Positions 36,501 to 46,731 of a stretch of 64,000 nucleotides of DNA are shown one piece after another. Position 1 is the stretch's first letter; each line of letters begins with the position of its first letter. Under the pieces are notes generated by a model. It ran no database searches and had not been told where the DNA came from. It saw only the letters and a list, made by a program, of their open reading frames with translations. This DNA is from Hirundichthys speculiger (taxonomy: Eukaryota > Chordata > Actinopteri > Beloniformes > Exocoetidae), in assembly GCA_018398805.1 (NCBI GenBank), contig JAGFBZ010001279.1, positions 1,470,501 through 1,534,500 of the forward strand, read 5' to 3'. Made by a program: the position numbers and the translations under genes.

Positions 36501-36937
36501 TTGGTTGAAAGACATTTACCCATCATCTCCAGAAACTTGTTTAGTTTCAAAACTTGAAACGAGATTGTGTGAGAATTTAAGACAGAACGAGAACTCAGAG
36601 CATAAATGTGCGGTGTTGTGAGAGGTTGACCAGCATTCAGCTCTCTGCTTCAGCCTGCAAATCATCAAATTAAGTCCAACGGCAGACGTAAGTACTGTGA
36701 AGATCAGCCCATCCTTCTTTACCATCTGGCATTTTCATCTAAAACCCCGCTGACTATAAGAGGAAATCCTTTTGTCTGGTTACGTATAATTACGTGGTTA
36801 TTGCAGTGAATCATCTCTGGTGAGATCTGGACGTTTTAAGTCATAGAGTCATCAAGTTCAACAGATTTTTCTTTTATTTCACCAGCTGAAATGCGAAAGA
36901 CAGCCAAACATCTTTTATTAGTCGGGGTGTTTTCCAC
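33364..36937. other. No gene seen
   Basis: Contains a 41-base G run (33522-33562), a second G-rich run (33906-33932), a CA tract (34086-34106), short LINE-tail scraps near 33600 (CTTTAATGATCCCAGAGGGG) and 34276 (AACTTTATTCATCCCTGAAG), and a CAAAG repeat (35076-35098). A segment from 35827 (GGCCGTGTTCACACTG) resembles the start of a DNA element, but I cannot find its other end. Confidence 0.45.
33522..33562. repeat. G41 homopolymer
   Basis: Uninterrupted run of about 41 G. A tract this long is unstable and its length is likely to be an estimate. Confidence 0.9.
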
Positions 36938-37230
36938 AAACCGGCGGCTTTTATCCTGTTGTAAGCTCCATTCAGGCCAACGGCATCCAGAACAGACCGG
37001 AGCTTTTTTTAACTGCAGAAAAACATATTGCAAGGTGAAGCACTGGGAGATCTGGGAGAGCTCCACCCTTGACACCCCCCCCCCCCCCCAAACCGGCGGC
37101 TTTTATCCTGTTGTAAGCTCCATTCAGGCCAACGGCATCCAGAACAGACCGGAGCTTTTTTTAACTGCAGAAAAACATATTGCAAGGTGAAGCGCTGGGA
37201 GATCTGGGAGAGCTCCACCCTCGACACCCC
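36938..37230. repeat. Tandem duplication, 152-bp period
   Basis: Two copies of a unit of about 141 bp start with AAACCGGCGGCTTTTATCC at 36938 and 37090. They differ at only two positions that I can see (GCACTGGG/GCGCTGGG and CCCTTGACA/CCCTCGACA). Each ends in a C run (37074-37089 and 37227-37239). The open frames in the two copies repeat each other because of the duplication. Confidence 0.92.
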
Positions 37231-37252
37231 CCCCCCCCACGGCTGTTGCTAG

Positions 37253-37890
37253 ATGACTTCTGAGGTGTACAGGGTGACACCCTCTGCTCACAGTCAGACA
37301 AATCCTACACAACTGACAGGACGGTGCTTCACAGTGCAGATGGACGATGACCCCAAACGTGCTGTGAAAGCAACTCGAGACTTTTTGAAGGCAGAGAAAT
37401 GGAATATTCTTCAACGGCCGCCTGATCTCAACCCAGCAAAGCGTGCTTTTCAATGAGTGAAGGGAAAAGTGAAGGCAGAAAGGCCCACAGACAACCGGCA
37501 GCTGAAGGCGGCTGCAGTGAAGGTCTGACAAGGCATCTCCAGGGAGGAAACTCCAGGTGAAACTCCAGGTGAAATGTCCAGGTGAATCTATGGGAGGCTC
37601 CAGATGTCAGACAAACAAAGGCTACAACTGCTGTTGGCCTGGGTTTTACAAATCATGGTTATATTTACAAATGATGTCACATTTGTCCACACTTTGTCCA
37701 CATAACTTCAAATGGCTGATCACCATATCGTAGATCTTTGCGAAGCCTCGTAAATTCAAGCTGGAAGGCGACACATTGATCACATCTTGAATGTTTTATT
37801 CAAAACCCAGTGTGCTGCTGTATAGAAGCAAAATCTCTCTTTTTATTTATTTTTTTTATGTTTTCACTGTCCAAATACTTCTGGAGCCCC
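37253..37890 (+). pseudogene. Tc1-like transposase, 3' half, decayed
   Basis: The frame from 37253 reads CFTVQMDDDPKRAVKATRDF, then LKAEKWNILQ and PPDLNPAKRAFQ. It continues after a stop with VKAERPTDNRQLKAAAVKV and ISREET. This is the C-terminal half of a Tc1-family DDE transposase, which cuts and rejoins element ends in the nucleus. The middle catalytic Asp is still there (the D of DDDPK), but the Glu expected in NPIEH is gone (NPAKR). Past the coding part, CAAAACCCAGTGTGCTGC and CACTGTCCAAATACTTCTGG (near 37870) match the usual 3' end of this family. The 5' half is absent; the tandem duplication and C run lie just upstream. Confidence 0.8.
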
Positions 37891-39209
37891 ACAGAAATAT
37901 AAACTGGGATAAACTCAATCACCACCCAAGGCCAGGATCATCCACCTCTGCATACGAGGACAGAAACTACTGTACTTCACGAACCAATTACCCATTTTCA
38001 TGCGCAGCGCTTTAAACAGCAGACTCCATTCTCACAAAATAACGTTTCCATATATTTATAGCGGCGTTATTATTTGCTGGAAAATTCAATTTTGTGCTGC
38101 GAGGTGAGGAGGTGTACTGTTTGCCGCCTTTCTATTTTTAATCCCTCCAAGGCCGAGAGACGGACCCGCGTTGAGAAACGTTAACAATAACAAGTGTGTT
38201 TCTACATGTGCTTTGTCTCTTCTGCTTCACACAAACTCCTGACCGGCAGCTGCGATGAGGTCTGTTCCCTCCGAGAGATGTGGCACCAGTAGCTGAGTGA
38301 TACTGGGAGACAGAGGGCCCCTCAGAAACCGGCGCTGGCGGTCACAGGGGACCCATTGTCATTACCAAAGGTGCGCCGCAAACAAATCATGGCTCACTTC
38401 TCGGCGGAGCACGAGGCAGGCAGAGGGTCGGAGCGGAGCGAGAACAATGCAAACAGAGAGAGAGAAAGGAGGGAGCACCGGAGTGAAGCGCTGGAAAGTT
38501 TCAAGCAGTGCAGATGGGAAACGAGATGCAGGCAGAGCGGGATAAGGAGTCCACATGGCACACTGTCTGAGAGGGGACGAAAATAAACTCATATCAAACA
38601 CAAACAAGGCTCCCACAGTGGCCTTCATATGAAATTCCATGACTTTTCCATGACTTTCAGCGATGGATCAGAGCCACATCTGTGCATGTTACATTTTTAA
38701 ACTACAGCTTCTCAGCTCATGATTATCTACCCGAGGGACTTCCCAGACATTCATTTCCCATTTCTTCATTTATTCAACCGTGCTAACAGGAGCATTGTAT
38801 GCTTGTTATCAGCGCGAGCAGCCTGTTCCAACACACAGTTACGATTCGGTTCGACGGCAAACCTTGTGGCCACTCAGTCAGTTGCAGAAGTGGATTTTCG
38901 ATAAAGTACATAATGGAGCAGAGAGGAAGTCCGGGTGGATGGATGGCTCCATAAAGCAGTTCTTCGTTTCCTGTTTCAGAGTGCGGAGTTCCTCTTAATC
39001 ATGACCAGATTCCCAGATCTTCTCCTAAACCCATCAAGCCCCAGATTGAAGCTGGACAATGTTTTTTTCTTACTACTCTTCCACACATAAACAACGCTGA
39101 ATGTTTATGTCTGAAAACATTATTTTTATTTTTCTGCCAGCCCAGTTCTCAACCATTTTCTCAGAGGAAAGAAACACAAGCCATTTCTAGAACCACATCC
39201 GACGTGCTG
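37891..39209. other. No gene seen
   Basis: Moderately GC-rich patch at 38290-38590 with overlapping open frames of up to 92 codons on both strands. None has a domain or clear splice sites. Confidence 0.4.
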
Positions 39210-40376
39210 CACTTCCAATGGAGCATAGAGAATAAAAACCGATACCGACTTTCAGCTCTTGAAGGCCGATACCGATAACCGATACGCACACATATACCTA
39301 AGATCATTACATCAACACTATGAACAAAATCCAAAAATAGTTTTGACTCTTTAAATGAACAGATATTTATTTTTTCCAATGACAAACTATTGGCAAGCCT
39401 CTCAAACATTTTCATAAAGCTATCAAACAAAACCTATTTGATATCTCACATTAACTTAAATAAGGTTCATTACTGACTGATATAAAAAAAAAAGGCTCCT
39501 TGAACTGATGGAAATACATGCATCAGAATTACTAACTGACACTCCATAGTAACAGAAAATATGTTTGAAGGATTTTGGCTTGTTGTTCCATTCAAATAAA
39601 TATTTTAATTAAAGTAAATGAGGTTCAGTTTTTTTTTTTTATCTCATGGAAGCTTGAGATGAGAGAGATGAGAAAGAGGAGAGGAGAGAAGACTTGTTGC
39701 TGGTTTGCTCACGTTAGCTCACGTTAGCTCACGTTAGCTCACATTAGCTCACCTTAGCTCACAGCGTGATTTCAAAACTCCATTGAAGCAATGGTTACGT
39801 TTCAGATGGCTTCAGATTAAAGCCTGTGCTATTTTTCCCTCCTTGTAGAATTTGCTTGGAGCATTTATCACAAATAACCAGCGAACTATCTTCTTCGGAA
39901 ACTTTACCGTAGTTCCATACAATCACCGCCATGCTATTTGTTGTCATCAGCACACTGTGCTGCATTCAAGGTGTAACGTAAATTCCCACATTCCCTCTTT
40001 GCTAGTCGTTCTTTCGGCCTTTTCAATTTTTTTCTATTTTTTATGCGTAGCATGTGGGTAAATACTGCGAATATCAAATCAATCAAGTCAGCAACTACCA
40101 AAATTATGACCGAGTTAACGAGTTGGTTTCTGGCATGAGGGGGTATTCTTGATTTTCCTTATTGAGAAACCGTTTTTCTGATTATGCCGTCGTCACTTGA
40201 ACATAACATTCACTGCCAGTTATTCGGGTTTCAGAGGGAGCGAGGCACTGCCGCGTTGACAAAAATATATATGTTATCGGGGCTATTCGTCATGATATCG
40301 GACTTATCAGAATGATGTCATAATTTCCTGTTATCGGCCGATAATTATCAGGCCCTATAATTATCATGCACCCCTA
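39210..40376. mobile_element. hAT-like element with GATACCGATAACCGAT subterminal repeats
   Basis: The left part has repeated CCGATACCGA motifs (39237-39290). The right part has the mirrored GTTATCGGCCGATAATTATC and ends GCACCCCTA (40376), the complement of the common TAGGGGTGC end. The left tip is not recognisable and no target duplication is visible, so the start is approximate. A 10-bp tandem repeat lies inside. Confidence 0.5.
39707..39764. repeat. GCTCACGTTA minisatellite
   Basis: Five to six copies of a 10-bp unit, with CATTA and CCTTA variants toward the right. Confidence 0.9.
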
Positions 40377-40943
40377 ATTGTTAGTATGCAGCCACACCGC
40401 AGAAACCACTCTACTGCAGGAACTGGACTTCCTTTTCTTGGCTCTTGAGCACATTTCACCTTCCATCCAGAAGCAGAAGCTTCCTCAGGTCCTCCCGGAT
40501 AGAAGCACCACAGGCGTATTGCGTATCTCATTCAGTTTTGCTTCACGGAATTGAGGTGTCAGTCACCATTTGGCCTGCCGTGAACAAAAATACAGCAGCC
40601 TCCACGCTGTCCCTCTTCCACCTGAGCGTCTGGACTCCAGTCCCTCCTGCTGCTGACGCTGACAGCACATCGTCAGCCTGCTAGTGGTGAGCGTGTGTGT
40701 GAGGTTTTGATAAAACACCTGACATTTCTCAGCAGTGCTGTGGCCATGAAGGCATGACAGAAACAGTTATTGACTGGTCCAAAAAAAAGAAGATTACAGA
40801 TTAGTTGACTACTAGAATAATGGTTAGTTGCAGCTGTAGACATGAACAGGTCCAGCTGTATAAGTTTGTCATCCAGACAATATGGAGTGTAAGACGGAAG
40901 ATGCTCAAAAATGTGAAATTAGTTGTATATGTAACGTAAGTAT
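40377..40943. other. No gene seen
   Basis: Unremarkable sequence between two hAT-like elements. Confidence 0.5.
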
Positions 40944-41355
40944 TAGACCTGAACGATTTTATCGATTCTGCGATATACATTGATATTTTATCGAGTATCG
41001 ATTTTTCAGCCGCGGCTATCGATATTCTAAGCTTCTTTCAAAACCCCCGTGTCCCACCTTTAAAAGCTTGCAAGCAACAATTTGCACTGTTTAAATAAAT
41101 GAAACTATTTTTCTCAGAAAATCTTTTATTCATTTTGTCCAGCATTTGCAAGCTGCCTGTCAGCCATATAATGTGTAATTGATGCTTTCAGTTCAAGTAA
41201 TTCAAACAAAGTCATTGGAACACTCACAAGATGTCACCAAAATCACTTTGTCCCTTTAAAATCTTTCGGAAAATGATGTAAATGTATTGTAAGATAAATA
41301 TTGATATATATCGTATCGTGAGCCGAATATTGTGTATCGTATCGCTACAGTCCTA
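40944..41355. mobile_element. Small hAT-like MITE
   Basis: Begins TAGACCTGAACGATT and ends with inverted GATACGATA..CTACAGTCCTA. The flanks are a perfect 8-bp duplication GTAAGTAT (40936-40943 and 41356-41363). Subterminal repeats ATTTTATCGA/TATCGATA are mirrored at the right by TATATCGTATCGTGAG. No coding capacity in 412 bp. Confidence 0.85.
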
Positions 41356-42686
41356 GTAAGTATCCACAACCATTTAAAGGCTCGCAGACATCCTTTCCTC
41401 CGTCACTGTCGCTCTGAGACAGATCCTTCATTTTACCTCTCAGGTGTCCGTGACGCTGAAGAAGCTCAACGATGCCGAGAGTTGACACGCGAGGCAAACA
41501 GGCAACGCAACAGAGACGTCCATCTCATCGGCACGTCAGGGAGTTATCCGACCGAGCCTCCCCTGTCAGGCTCGGCCCGGAAACCCCTGTCCGCTCCCAC
41601 AGTGTGCACGCTTGCCTTCTGGACTGTTACACGCTAATGCCGTCAGCTAATTGCTGATGGTTTTCTGGGGTAAAATTAACGTAATAGCCCGCGCCTAATG
41701 TGCTTAACTTGATTGAGATTAACGTCCCTCCAGCTCGTTCCTCTGTGAAGCAGCGTTCAGCAGCTGCTGCAGCTCCAGCGACGGTGGCCTGAATTACAAC
41801 GCAGGAGCGAGAAGAAAACCACCACGGGTGACGAACCGACAGTCACAGACTGTGGAGCACTGTACCACTTAGACGTTCATGGCTTCACTTCATTTCTCAA
41901 ATTCATCTGGTTGAAAAACAAATAAATACAAGAAAGAGGGAAAACTAGAACTGGCGACCTGTCCAGGGTGAACCCCTGCCTTTAGCCCGTAGACGGCTGG
42001 GATAGGCTCCAGCAGATCCCCGTGACCCTTCAGAGGATGAAACGGGTATAGATGATGGATGGATGGATGGATGGGAAAACTAGTTTGAGGAGAGGAGTAA
42101 ACTGGGTTTTTTTTTCCTGCTTATTTGTAACAGTTCTTCGTTCCTTCAATTCCTCTAAAGCAGAAGTTTTCTCCACAGGCCCTGCACATACAATTCACTT
42201 CTCAGCTTAACGGGTCAAGGAGCGGCCGACGTCTGGAGCATCTTCAAGGCTTAATGGATCCAGATGGATCATAACAACAAAAGATGTATTGCAGTTTAAA
42301 AAAGAAAAATTGTGTTCACACATAACAGACTCAAGACTACAATACAGTCGGTCCCGGCTGTGGTGAACAATCATGAGAGGAACAAAGACGTTAACAGCAA
42401 GTCGTAATGCCAAAGAAATGTTTGAGCTTGTTTTTTTTTTTTTTTTTCTTAAACTCCTGTATGGAGTTTTGTTACTTATAAAAAGTAAAAACACAAACTG
42501 GTAGAAAGGTGCCACGTGATGTTTGCTGCAGTAGCTCTGATCAAGTTGTGTCTGTTTTCTGATATTTTTTCTCCATTTTGTATAAGTTTTCTATTCTGAC
42601 TTTGGAACTTTAAGCGATTTTCTGTTACCCTTTTTGACACTTTCTAACATCAGTGGTGATGAGGCAAAACATGAGTTTTCCTTTTA
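41356..42686. other. No gene seen; SINE/LINE-tail fragment
   Basis: Apart from the tail at 41950-42075 and a T run (42431-42447), I recognise nothing. The open frames lack domains. Confidence 0.5.
41950..42075 (+). repeat. 3' fragment of the 29560-29815 repeat family, with GGAT tail
   Basis: ACTGGCGACCTGTCCAGGGT, CCCGTAGACGGCTGGGATAG, GCTCCAGCAGATCCCCGTGA and a GGAT tandem tail. This is the 3' part of the very common fish repeat. Confidence 0.75.
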
Positions 42687-42999
42687 CAGTGATCCCTTGC
42701 CACTTCGCGGTTTGACTAACGCGGTTTTAGTGCTTCGCGGATTTTTTTCAGAAATATGTTATAATTAAAAAAATCAAGAAATAATCACTGAAAGTCTGCA
42801 AAAATCCACTCCACAGCAGACGAGAGGCAGTGGGAAGCATGTCCGTCTTGTCTATCAGTTTTAAGGTTGTTATTTTATGCTTAAACTTTTAAACTCTCTG
42901 TGCACTTTGAATTGATCAACCTCACTTTTGTGTGATTAAGAGTGTCATGATTCAGTGACATGGATCTGACTCTGATCTTTTTATTGGCGGTGCTGCGTC

Positions 43000-43855
43000 C
43001 TCATGTCACCTGGGGTTGCTGACAGCTCCATTCAATATTCCAGAGACTATCTGTTAAAATTCTCAAATCCCGTGATCAGCGGCCCACCAGCGGACCTTGT
43101 CTTTCCTGATCTAAAGGAACTTTTCGAGCATGTACCTCCACGACGGAAACCGAGGAGGTGAGGCAGGAGAGGCGGCGTACAGGGAGCGCATGAGACGGCA
43201 ACACCTGTTGCGCATCCCCCTCCCTTCAGTTATCCTGTCCAACGTCTGCGCTCTCCACAATAAAACAGGAACTACAGGCTCTTGTTCGCCACCAGCATGT
43301 ATTTAAAGAAGCCTGCATCCTGGTCTCTGAGACCTGGCTCGGGGAAAGGGACGTTGACGGTGATCTAGACGGGTTCGGAGGTCCGTTCCCTTCGCTCCTC
43401 CCCTCTGTCGGTGTGGAGCAGAGCGGACCTCCGTCCCCGTCTAGATCACCGCCCCGCACCGACAGAGGGTCTGCAACAACTGGGAAATCATGTGGAGGTG
43501 GAGTATGTGTTTACATAAATGAACGTTGGTGTAAAACTGTTTTAATAAGAGAGAGACTTTGTACCAATTTAAGTTTCTACCATCAGGTTCACTGATTAGA
43601 TTCACTGATTTGCAAAAACAAACAGATACAAACACTCCTTTGTTCCCTCTGCTGTTGTTCTTTTAAATACCGGGAGGAGAAGATAGCGGGTGAAAAGCCC
43701 TCCCTCCTGACTATATCTTAGGTCTGTATTATGAATTTTTATGTGTAATTTATTTTTGTAACTATTATGCATATTTTATGTTTGATGTGCTCCTGCTGTC
43801 GCGAAACTAATCGCCCCTTTGGGGACAAAAAAAGTTATTGATTGATTGACAGTTC
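43000..43855 (+). mobile_element. Non-LTR retrotransposon, internally deleted
   Basis: The 5' part carries an endonuclease-like coding fragment (43195-43600). The 3' part ends CGCCCCTTTGGGGACAAAAA followed by ATTGATTGATTG, the hairpin-plus-tandem-repeat tail of fish L2/Rex1-type elements. The reverse transcriptase that should lie between is missing. The right border is set by comparison with the uninterrupted Tigger-like copy at 58918-59618, which runs on from the CTCTGAAC stretch. The left border is approximate. Confidence 0.65.
43195..43600 (+). pseudogene. LINE apurinic endonuclease domain fragment
   Basis: One frame gives LPSVILSNVCALHNKTGTT near 43210. A second gives ILVSETWLGERDVDGDLDGF, and further on TGKSCGGGVCVYINERWCKT. 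These match the start of the endonuclease domain of fish LINEs (N-V-R-S-L..N-K, then T-E-T-W-L, then G-G-G-V-C-V-Y-I-N), which nicks target DNA for priming. A frame shift separates the first block from the second. An extra segment of about 65 bp with inverted-repeat structure (43386-43451) interrupts the usual GFGGPF..DR order. The frame stops at about 43594 and the rest of ORF2 is lost. It is dead. Confidence 0.7.
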
Positions 43856-44109
43856 AGAGACCAGAGGCTGTGAGGGAAACAGAAAGACCACAGTTTAGCC
43901 TTTGTCTTGTGTCACTGCAGTGTCTCGCTACTTTTTTGCAGTGTTTAAACATATTTTAAACACATTATTTAGGCTCGGGGGGCTCCGGCTCCATTTCGCG
44001 GCTTTTGATTATTGCGGGGGGGCGCCGGTCCCCATTAACCGCGATAACTAAGGGATCACTGTATTTAGTTTTGTTTGTTTGAGTAAAATGAGATCGCTAA
44101 AATAATGTT

Positions 44110-44526
44110 AACTAGAAAAGCACTCTAAGAGCTCAGACCTCCACCGAGTGCAACAATTCCCCATATAGCGATTTACAGATTGTGATAAAATCCGCCTTCT
44201 GGATCAGATCCAGATCAGCCTTTGAAATTTGATAGAGGTTCCATTGTCAATCCCTGAGTCAAATTTCGTGAGTTTTGTGCAATAATTAACAGGAGATATT
44301 GAGAAACAACATTTTTGGCCCCGTTGACCACAATGTTATTGAAAATTTGAAAGTGTTCCAGAATCCAGGATTTCTTCTGGATCACAGCCAACATGAAATC
44401 AGTTCTTCCTTTTCACATTTCCGACAACTCCTGAAAATTTCATCAAAATCCATCAATAACTTTTTGAGTTATCTTGAACACAGACAGATAAACAGATTAA
44501 AAAACAAAACCTCCTTGGCGGAGATA
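44110..44526. mobile_element. Dispersed repeat ending CTTGGCGGAG, copy 2
   Basis: Starts AACTAGAAAAGCACTC and ends CCTCCTTGGCGGAG. It is the longer of two copies in the window (the other is 18320-18561) and begins 48 bp past the end of the Tigger-like element. It contains the middle part (CCATATAGCGATTTACAG, ..TTGATAGAGGTTCC..) that copy 1 lacks. Class not determined; no coding capacity. Confidence 0.75.
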
Positions 44527-45665
44527 ATAATATGATATAAAATAATGGCAATAAGACCCTCGATCCAGATGGGTGGTAAGAGACATGTGACTGTGAAGGA
44601 GCATCTCTGCACCCTTGACACTGCAAGCCTCCATCCATGTTGTCCTTTAAAAAAAATGCACCTGCATTACTAGACAACGCTGCAGCTCAGCAGTAACAAG
44701 GCTACGAATGCAGATTTCTACCCTCCTTCTCTTTCACTAGTTTTTAATACCATCAGTAATTTCACTTTGAGTAATTTTCAATTTACTTCCTTGAAGTTGA
44801 ACTATAGTTTCAGTGCACTTCTCACTTCTTAATTTAAAGAACATCAAGTCTTTCTGACTTCAAGTATGACAAAGAACAACATACTTAGCATGAGCAATAC
44901 TGGCCAGGAATTGTTCTTAAAGGTGATAACTTCAATCAGTTCAGTTAAATAAAAGCAGCGAATGAGAAAGATCATCCCGCTTCACTTTCATCCATGTCAC
45001 TAGTTACCACGTGGTTCTTTTGGAGTCAAACATCACATGCTAATGGTTCTCTTGGCTGTTTAGCTTTGATACGTCTGTCTTGTGCCGTCAGACATCCTGA
45101 TGGGTGGCCATTTCAGCCATGTTACTGCAGTCCTACAACACAGAGGTGCCGTATGTGAAAATGCACATATTTGCAGCATTCGCTCTGGATTTATTGCAGG
45201 TATTTTTCACCTGGCCCTCGAGTGACGCGTCCAGATGGAATAGAGGGCGAGAGCACAGGTGAACCAAGCGGCAAATGTTTCAGAGGATTTGCTGCAAGTT
45301 CGTCTGCTGCTAAAAGTTCCCGCCCCCTTTCTCTTCTGCTGACTTCCATGTTGCTTTCCACTCACTCATCAATGCTGTGCACATGTTCAGAAGCGTCCAG
45401 TACTAATATCAGTCCAGCAGCTGCATTTGTTTCTGTGTACTCATGAGGACGTCCAGAAGTTCTTCGCTCCTCCTTCCAGAGCTCTCAGAAACATAGCATG
45501 CCTTGAGAAGTTTGATCCTGCACAGTGGATTTCAGAGAGAACATATACAACTATGCTCGTTCGCACTGGAAAACATAACAGCCAGCAGGCTTTTCTTTGG
45601 GAAAATGATCTTCCATCTGTTGTTTGGCTATGTAGGGAAACTGTAGCGGCTGTAAGTGTAGGGTA
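44527..45665. other. No gene seen
   Basis: Ordinary non-coding sequence. Open frames of 91-92 codons at 45171 and 45427 show no domain. Confidence 0.5.
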
Positions 45666-46731
45666 CACTGTAAAAAAACAAAAAAAAATCGTAAAAAAAT
45701 TGTAATTTTCTAGCAGATGAGGTGCCAGAAGAATACTGTGAAATAACAGAAAATTACTTTCTCATAAAAATACATTTTATTTCCATAATTAAAATACAGT
45801 TTGTAGTTGTATTTTTAACAAGATTTTGCCTTATTTTTAGGTTGTTTTAACATTTAATTAGAAACATTTTCACATGTTAAAACAATTAAATTACCTAGAA
45901 ATATGGTAATAATAATGCTTAAATGTACAGAAATAGCTTCAATGACATTATTTTATGTTACGAAGTTGTATAATAATTTGTGTTTGATGTAATATAACAG
46001 CATATGACATGAAAAATAGTGTGATTCATCTTTCAAAACATGTCAAAAAACTGTTGAAAAACTAGATATTGGGTTTAAAGTTGCTACAATTTTAAGGACT
46101 GTAGCCTTTGTATTGTAGTGGAGCCTGGTCTGCTACACCTGACAGCCATGGCACTACCAAAAGTAGTATTTTGTCAACTTCCTGTCTTCGCACAGCGCAA
46201 GTTTTGTTTTACACACTTTATTAAAGAAACTCACGGGTACTCATTCGAACACAGACAGACTTAACTCAGGGTGACACGAATGAACATGTTAAATGTAAGA
46301 GGTATGAATCAACAGGGGTCAAACCAGCAACAGACTTTACATGGCAGCATTAAATCAAATAGCTAACAAATAAACACAGATAAGCACCTAAACAACCAGG
46401 GCTGCAAAGGATGCTGGGAAACGACCCAAAAGGACCTGCCAGATCACTAGCAGTTTTATAGTTTATTCCCTTAAATAACTGACAAATATTTGTGAAATTA
46501 AGATATATTTTTGAACGTATTTTAACAATAAATATATGTATTTTTAATGGGGTTTTTTTTTGGTAAAAGAACAGAAATATCTGTTTTCACAGTTACAATG
46601 ATTTAAAGTTATTTTACATTTGATATGTAAAATCACAGTCTATTTTTGTAAATTAAATGATGTTTTAAAAATACAGTATATCTGTAAAATAGACAGTAAA
46701 ATTTTGTTATATTACAATTTTTTTTACAGTG
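45666..46731. mobile_element. MITE with CACTGTAAAAAAA ends
   Basis: The ends CACTGTAAAAAAAC and, inverted, CACTGTAAAAAAAATTG abut TA on both sides (45664-45665 and 46732-46733). Subterminal ACAGT/ACTGT and AAAATTAC motifs recur throughout. It is 1066 bp, AT-rich, without coding capacity. The TA duplication suggests Tc1/mariner origin, but this end type is used loosely in fish and I am not sure of the superfamily. Confidence 0.75.

Larger units (their letters stand above)
42687..44061 (+). mobile_element. Tigger/mariner-type element, with LINE inserted
   Basis: The ends CAGTGATCCCTTGCCACTTC and, inverted, CAGTGATCCCTTAGTTATCG are flanked by TA on both sides (42685-42686 and 44062-44063). CGCGG motifs near both ends (CACTTCGCGGTTTGAC, CCATTTCGCGGC) are typical of this group. 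The sequence outside the LINE insert (about 43000-43855) matches the copy at 58918-59618 in reverse orientation, for example GACCAGAGGCTGTGAGGG / CCTCTGGTCTC. No transposase remains. Confidence 0.85.
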
